This document shows, piece after piece, positions 58,401 to 64,000 of a stretch of DNA of 64,000 nt. Below the pieces are notes generated by a model. That model was not told where the DNA came from. It saw nothing but the letters and a program-made list of their open reading frames with translations, and did no database searches. This DNA comes from Absidia repens (lineage: Eukaryota > Mucoromycota > Mucoromycetes > Mucorales > Cunninghamellaceae). Position 1 is the first letter of the stretch. Each line of letters opens with the position of its first letter. The position numbers and the translations under genes were made by a program. The DNA lies in the NCBI GenBank assembly GCA_002105175.1, contig MCGE01000013.1, positions 992,001-1,056,000 on the forward strand, read 5' to 3'.

Positions 58401-58529
58401 GTGAAGGGAAACAACAACAACAACAACAGCAACATTGCCAAAACTGAACATCGCCCGGTAATATTAAATCATCATGGTCAAGTTGTGGTCGCCTCTTCGT
58501 CGTCGCCCTCCTCCTCATCTGTAGCATAA
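55406..58529 (+). CDS. Zn2Cys6 fungal transcription factor with Fungal_trans domain
   Basis: Predicted exons are 55406-55484, 55564-55590, 55681-55687 (7 bases) and 55756-58529, about 961 residues. Spliced together they form a textbook binuclear zinc cluster: C-x2-C-x6-C-x5-C-x2-C-x6-C (ACYTCRVKKIKC, DGLIPCMQC, KARQRVC). The middle-homology region follows at about residues 150-330 (LISLYYRHRHQLLPLLPK, SVLLLLNIIYAHAAQTSS, PYQVSIYSAMAIRMCFDLKLH, LWCCFCLDKWTNMGTGRP). The C terminus is very Gln/Ser/Asn-rich, a probable activation region. Oddity: the frame of the first two cysteines has no ATG; it runs into a TGA at 55407. Removing one A from the A5 run at 55430-55434 links ATG 55406 to DKRIKVSKAC. 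An upstream exon is the alternative. Target genes are unknown. Confidence 0.82.
55681..55687 (+). other. 7-base microexon of the Zn2Cys6 gene
   Basis: TGCAAAG lies between a TTTTTAG acceptor and a GTAAGT donor. It supplies the fifth cysteine of the zinc cluster and keeps frame with both neighbours. Without it the cluster loses a ligand and the frame breaks. Confidence 0.7.
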
Positions 58530-58623
58530 TCAATATGATCTCCTTTCATCTGTATTAGATAGCCAAGCTTTTAGATATATATTTGTTATTCACACTCCCC
58601 CTCTCTTCCTTATACATTCATTA

Positions 58624-58629
58624 AATAAA
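58624..58629 (+). terminator. candidate polyadenylation signal AATAAA
   Basis: AATAAA 95 bases after the Zn2Cys6 gene stop; a second AATAAA follows near 58653. The rest of 58530-59283 is AT-rich spacer ending in T-rich promoter tracts (59214-59256). Confidence 0.45.
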
Positions 58630-59283
58630 CCATCACGTATTGTATTCTATTTTAATAAAACTGATTGTATTTTATTTTGCTCTGGTGTCATCGTTTTGAA
58701 ATTTTGGCTTTTGATTTGTGTATATGTTTGTGTGTGTGTGTTTTATAGACAAAGCATTATTACATTTTATTCACCAAGTCAATGATACTTGATCTTCATC
58801 TTCAACTGATATTGTATGTGATGTATTTGCATAAGCTTCTAATTGTTAAGGAAAATTTGGCAAAATTTAATTTTTTTATTTCGTTGCCATCCTTTAATTA
58901 TGCTAAATATGTCGAAGAAAATTGATGTGTGAAACGGGTTGCATTAATTGTGGGTAGTGCAGTGTAGCGTAGTGTGTACGTACAAGAGATTCAGGGGATT
59001 GGTTGCCGGTGCTGCAATGCTAATGTTACTATAAATTGATTGATGTCACTGTTGAATATATAGTATTCTAATTAGTTTGGGTCGAAACAGAACTGTGCCT
59101 TGAATAATACCAAATTCTTTCGATGGTCCCATATAGATGTCAAAATGGCAGAGGTTGATTAGGTTTAAATCTCCGCTCTTTTTCACCCATTGGTGGCTTT
59201 TGAAAGGGATTTCATTTTTTTTTTTCAGTGCTGTCATTTTTTTTTTTTTTTTCTTTCACTTTGCTTTTATTGATCTACGCACA

Positions 59284-62157
59284 ATGTCCCCTCATAAAAC
59301 ACAACCAGGAAATAAAAAGGAAAGCCATCGTGTGGTCCGTCGACGAAATGAACAAGCCGAAATTGATTCTATTGAAACCAAACTCTCCAATCCTGTAAGT
59401 ACCCCTTTCTTTATCCAACCAATCATTGTAGTCATGTTGATCTCGGTTATTGACAATGTGTTCATTTGAACAATAGGATGCTTTTGCCGGAGCGAAATAC
59501 TTCAACGATTTACCAATCTCTGATCGAACCAAAGATGGGTTGAAGAAGGGTGGATTCACTCAATTGACGGAAATCCAACGTAAAGCACTTCCTCTGGCTC
59601 TGGCCAAACGTGATGTCTTGGGTGCGGCAAAAACTGGTAGTGGTAAAACGCTTTCTTTCTTAGTTCCTGTAAGTCAAAAAAAAAAGACCTCTTGTTCACA
59701 GCGTGATGTTCATTTACATATTTTTATTTTTATTTTCAATAGGTGCTCGACATTCTTTATCGATCACATTGGAATTCGTCTGACGGTCTTGGTGCTTTGA
59801 TCATCTCTCCTACTCGTGAATTAGCCGTTCAGATTTTTGAAGTCTTGAAGAAGATTGGTCGTACACATACCTTTTCAGCTGGGTTGGTTATTGGTGGGAA
59901 AGAATTCGATGTTGAACAGGAACGTATTGCTCGAATGAACATTTTGGTGGCAACTCCCGGTCGCTTGCTACAACACATGGATCAGACTGTTGGATTTAAC
60001 TGCGACAATTTACAAGTTTTGGGTAAGTTAAACTAGGAAACGCAATCTCAACGTCACAGCGTATACTTAATTGTTTTTTTACTTATGTAATATGTGTAGT
60101 ATTGGATGAAGCAGATCGAATCATGGATATGGGTTTCCAACGCACCATCAACGCTGTCGTCGAAAATCTCCCCAAGCAACGTCAAACCCTTCTCTTTTCG
60201 GCAACACAAACACGCTCCGTCAAGGATTTAGCACGACTCAGTCTGAAGGATCCCGAATATGTGGCAGTGCACGAAAAGGCTGAACACAGTACCCCTCAAA
60301 AATTGACACAACATTACGTGGTTTGCGAACTACAAGACAAACTCGACATCCTCTATTCATTCATTAAGACCCATTTGAAGAACAAGGTGATTGTTTTCTT
60401 ATCCAGCTGCAAACAAACCCGATTTGTCTACGAAGCCTTTTGTAAACTTCAACCCGGTATTCCCATCATCCATTTACACGGCAAACAAAAACAAACCAAA
60501 CGAGTCGATATCTTCCGCCAATTCTCACACAGCCAACATGCCGTCTTATTTTGTACCGATATTGCAGCACGTGGATTGGATTTCCCTGCCGTTGACTGGG
60601 TGGTACAATTGGATTGCCCCGAAGACGCTGATACGTATATTCATCGTGCCGGTCGTACTGCTCGCTTTGATGCTGAAGGTCATGCGCTACTGATGTTGTT
60701 ACCAACGGAAAAGGATGGAATGCTGGAAGAACTCAAGAATAAAAAAGTGCCTATTGAAGAAATCAAAATCCGTGCTGACAAACAAAAATCCATTCAAACA
60801 CAATTGCAAAGTTTCTGTTTCCAAGATCCTGAAATCAAGTACCTTGGTCAAAGAGTAAGTACTATCATATCGGAGGGAGGGAAGAAGGGAAGAATAATTT
60901 AACAATTGATATTGTGTGTGTTTTTTTTTGTAGGCATTTGTGGCTTATATGCGATCAGTATACCTCCAACGAAAGAAAAATATCTTCAAGGTGACGGAAT
61001 TACCTGCAGATGAATTTGCTCATTCACTTGGTTTGGCTGGTACTCCAAAGATTAAATTTGTAAAGAAGGCTGAAAAAACCCTTGGCCCTGCCAAAGTATC
61101 TGCTATTCCCTCCTCCGATGAAAAAGAAGAAGAAAAAGAAGAAGAAACTCAGAAGGTAAGAAGAATGGGGAAAAATGACGAAGATTTTATTAACGTTCTT
61201 CATTTTTTTTTTTCTAGACCAAAACCAAGTACGATCGTATGTTCCAAAAACGCAATCAAGATATCCTATCTGAGCATTATAACAAATTGGTGGATTACGA
61301 AGGTGATAAACTTGGTGATGGAGATGATGATGACTTTATGACTCTTGGTCGGGTTGACCATGCCCTTGAAAGTGACTCTGACGATAACATGAAGGTAAGC
61401 TTAAAAAGAAAACTGAAAAAGAGGAACATTATTATATTTATACTTTATAATCAATTGTAATAGGAATCCAAGGCCGACAACCTTTCTAAACGCCAAGCCA
61501 AGATGGGTAAGAAGGAACTTGCCAAGCGATCCTCCAAGGGTGAAAAACTGGTCTTCGATGAAGAAGGAAAGGTAAGTCATTTTATTCAAAAAAAAAAATA
61601 ATCCTTTAATGAACTTTACTGATGATTTTTTATTATTATAGCCTCATCAACTTTATGAAATGGTGGATGAAGCTGACTTTTTGAAGGATGGTGATGCCAA
61701 GGCACAAAAGGATGCATTCATTACTGAAACAGGTGAATTGATGAAGACAGCTGATGTGGATGATAAGGCGATGGCTAAACAAAAGCGGGCCGAAAAGAAA
61801 ATGAAGCGAAAGATGAAAGAAAAGGAGGTAATAAATAAATACTAAACAGGGACAGCGAGAGAGGATCAAGACTGATTTTTCTTTCTTTATTAGGCTCGTG
61901 AAATGGCATCTGGAAATGGTGGTAGTGACCAAGAAGAATTTGAATCGGACGATGAAGATATGGATCAAGACAGCTCTTCTGAAGATGATGATGACCAGGA
62001 GCAAGGCAAGCAACAAAAACGAAAATGGTTCCAAAAGGCCACCAGTGACGACGACGAAGAAGAATCCAGTACCAAGAAGCGAGTCTTACAAGTGGATCAA
62101 CCCGAAACTATTCAAGATCAAGAAGCTTTGGCACTTAAGCTTTTGGGTGGTCTATAA
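59284..62157 (+). CDS. DBP4: DEAD-box RNA helicase Dbp4 (DDX10 family)
   Basis: Nine exons (59284-59394, 59477-59668, 59743-60022, 60100-60854, 60934-61155, 61218-61394, 61464-61571, 61642-61827, 61894-62157) give 764 residues. Helicase motifs appear in order: Q motif [14 protein letters not shown], motif [10 protein letters not shown], Ia PTRELA, Ib TPGR, II DEAD ([13 protein letters not shown]), [31 protein letters not shown] and [10 protein letters not shown]. The [27 protein letters not shown] extension and an acidic/basic C-terminal region ([16 protein letters not shown]) point to Dbp4/DDX10 rather than Has1 or Dbp8. Dbp4 acts in nucleolar 18S rRNA processing, releasing U14 snoRNA. Length matches yeast Dbp4 (770). 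Confidence 0.95.
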
Positions 62158-62344
62158 ATGGTGTTCGCTCCCCTTCAAATTGGTTTAACATAGTATTATA
62201 TTTTTATTAGTTGTAGTATCCTTTATTATTATATTAGTTTTCTTTTTTTTTTTTCTATCTTCTGTTGCTATTATTACACATATCATTCACTCATTTTATT
62301 ATTTGCATTCCTCTTTTTATATTTTGTCTTGTTTTATCTATATC

Positions 62345-62350
62345 AATAAA
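62345..62350 (+). terminator. candidate polyadenylation signal AATAAA
   Basis: AATAAA 188 bases after the Dbp4 stop codon. The spacer 62158-62662 otherwise holds T-rich tracts and the promoter of the next gene. Confidence 0.45.
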
Positions 62351-62662
62351 AACCATGCAAGACATAGCATTGTACTATCTTTTATTGTCTTTTTTATTTA
62401 CTTATTTATCTTTGAATAGGTTTTATTTCTCTAGATTTAGTAACTTATATTTACTTCTTCTCGAAACCGATCATTACAACCTCCACTTTATCCATCAGAG
62501 AGTAAATGTGATGCAAAATAAAAGTGACGATTTTTAAACACCGATTTTTTTGGGAAAAAAAAATCGTTAGCTGTGGAATTTCTTTTTCCCTCACTCTGTC
62601 CTTTCCTCTCCCATTTTCTAACCTTTATCTCATTTGATTACTCACTCTTCTTTGTGCATCTC

Positions 62663-64000
62663 ATGGGTGACCAAGGTAAAGTCAAAAAGGAAAACATTTT
62701 ATAGTGAGTGCCACTGAATAAAACTCATCATTCATTTATTCAGGTTCAAGCTATTCTGTTTTACAGGACATTCCGGTGATGGTATCTCCTCACTACAAAC
62801 TACCGAAGCAGGTATAATAATTTGTGCGTTTCTTTTTATTATGTCTTCTGTTAATTTTTTTTTTTTTTTTTTTTGTATTAAATAGATTATCATTGACAGT
62901 GAACTAGCAACTATTCCTGAAGAAGCATTAACTCTGGTAAGGAAAAATACACACATACGCACACTTCTCTTCCCCTCTCTGTCTTACATGCACAATCACA
63001 TCTTTACCAACCTTTCTCTCTAATTACCGTATATTCACATACCCTCGTTTGTATTAGGGCCAATACTCTTTTGCGGTGGAGCGACAAGCTATCAGTAATG
63101 TAGTGACGATTAGGGAAAAGCAACAGCTGGCGGAAAAGACCTTGGCAGATAGACTAGAATCGTATCAAGCGGAAAAGCTAAAACAGAAGAAGGCGGCGGC
63201 ACGAAAAATTGCACCAGGATTTCTGGATACTGAAACACGGATTCTTCACCCTCAACCTTTCCACAATTCCAAAACTCTGCTCACTGAAGAACAACAGGAA
63301 GGGACCTCCTTCGCTACAGAGAACAGCAAGTCTAATGTATCAGTTGGATTAACTCGAGAAGAGTCTTCCTCCCCTGTCACATCACCACAAAACCAACATT
63401 ATCAACAGCAGCACCAGCAACAACAGCAACAGGAACAGCAACAGCAACAGGATCAGTACCATCCGCCAACATCATCATCATCACCTTACCAAAGATATAG
63501 ATCATCCTCCAATCCAGCTGATGCAATTCCTTCACCTGTTCTCCATCAACAAGAAAAAAGGGTAAAACTTAATGTTTGTTAATCAATGTTGGGTATTACT
63601 GACTCCATTATTTTTATTTTGGGCAACTAGACATCAGCACAATCACACTTTGACTACCATAAATTTGAACAAGGATTGGCACCACTAGATCCCTGGGATA
63701 CACCTGAAAATGATCTGATGGCTTTGCGGTCTATTTTAGGAAACCAGTCGACAAAGGGAGGAGATCAGCAGCAACAACAAGATGTCAACCATTTTTATCC
63801 ACGTCAACCTCAACCACCTACAAGTATGCCTGCACCTCAATATGCTTCACCTTACCAACAACACCATTTGCCTTCAAACAATATGTATCCCGTTGAAGGT
63901 AAGTTTATACATGCAAATAGGAGGGAAACAAAAAGAAAATAGAAGTTAAGAAAGGAGGGAATGATCTCATCACTATTCTATTGTTATAATTTATCAGGTC
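62663..64000 (+). CDS. UMA-domain protein, candidate ESCRT-I subunit (UBAP1/MVB12-like), 5' part
   Basis: Exons 62663-62675, 62744-62811, 62886-62936, 63058-63561, 63631-63898 and a start at 63998 join in phase; the gene continues past the window. The N terminus resembles a UMA box: SYSVLQDIPVMVSPHYKLPK, then IPEEALTLGQYSFAVERQAI, matching the LxDVPF...xPxK...YxFxxExxxI pattern of UBAP1 and MVB12. A charged helix follows (EKQQLAEKTLADRLESYQAEKLKQKK), then a Gln/Ser/Pro-rich linker with HFDYHKFEQG and LDPWDTPENDL. In UBAP1 a ubiquitin-binding C-terminal domain follows, which here would lie outside the window. Such a protein would help sort ubiquitinated cargo into multivesicular bodies. The family link is by pattern only. 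Confidence 0.6.

Noticed and set aside
1..64000. tRNA, rRNA and CRISPR structures
   Set aside because: I searched by eye for the TΨC-arm consensus, rRNA-like GC-rich conserved blocks and regularly spaced repeats, and found none convincing.
1..64000. A secondary-metabolite or other functional gene cluster
   Set aside because: The neighbours are unrelated housekeeping and regulatory genes; the linking feature is only physical.

Overview
The window reads as nuclear DNA of a filamentous, early-diverging fungus, most likely Mucoromycota (Mucorales-like). Supporting signs are many short GT..AG introns with T-rich tracts before the acceptor, AT-rich intergenic DNA full of homopolymers, proteins with long Ser/Gln/Asn-rich linkers, and a fungal gene set (Zn2Cys6 regulator, Sel1/Skt5-like protein, UPF0658-like and App1-like proteins). 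Species cannot be fixed from the sequence alone. I assembled exon structures by hand from splice sites and reading-frame continuity, so exon ends are predictions.

Layout. 1-17.9 kb is mostly + strand: the 3' end of a membrane-anchored protein, a UPF0658-like multispanning protein, a PH-domain protein, the ribosome-biogenesis factor Rrp7, a RhoGEF (DH-PH), an Iml2/TTC39-type protein and an SCP-x-type peroxisomal thiolase. 18.4-25.2 kb is a repeat island: a ferric-reductase-like gene lies between two oppositely oriented ~1.5 kb copies of an unnamed repeat. 27.4-30.1 kb holds an App1-type phosphatidate phosphatase. From 31 to 50.5 kb genes are on the - strand: PIG-Q/Gpi1, proline dehydrogenase, a small orphan gene, a DUF962 (Mpo1-like) protein, a prenylated Sel1-repeat protein and an SLC35F-like transporter. 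More copies of the repeat lie at 35.7-36.4, 42.6-43.3 and 43.5-43.7 kb, with a fragment at 3.6-3.9 kb. From 51.5 kb the + strand carries a Golgi-type apyrase, a Zn2Cys6 transcription factor, the DEAD-box helicase Dbp4 and the start of a UMA-domain (ESCRT-I-like) gene that runs off the end.

The genes are ordinary dispersed eukaryotic genes, not a pathway cluster. Loose themes are ribosome biogenesis (Rrp7, Dbp4), membranes and glycosylation (Gpi1, Golgi apyrase, UPF0658-like, SLC35F-like, App1), peroxisome/mitochondrion (thiolase, proline dehydrogenase) and polarity or cell wall (RhoGEF, PH protein, Sel1 protein).

Two observations stand out. One is an apparently undescribed repeat family with fold-back-like architecture and a small conserved ORF, two copies of which frame the ferric reductase gene as a large inverted repeat. 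The other is a set of three single-base frame breaks at short homopolymers in conserved coding sequence (RhoGEF, thiolase, Zn2Cys6 gene), which look more like consensus errors than pseudogenes.
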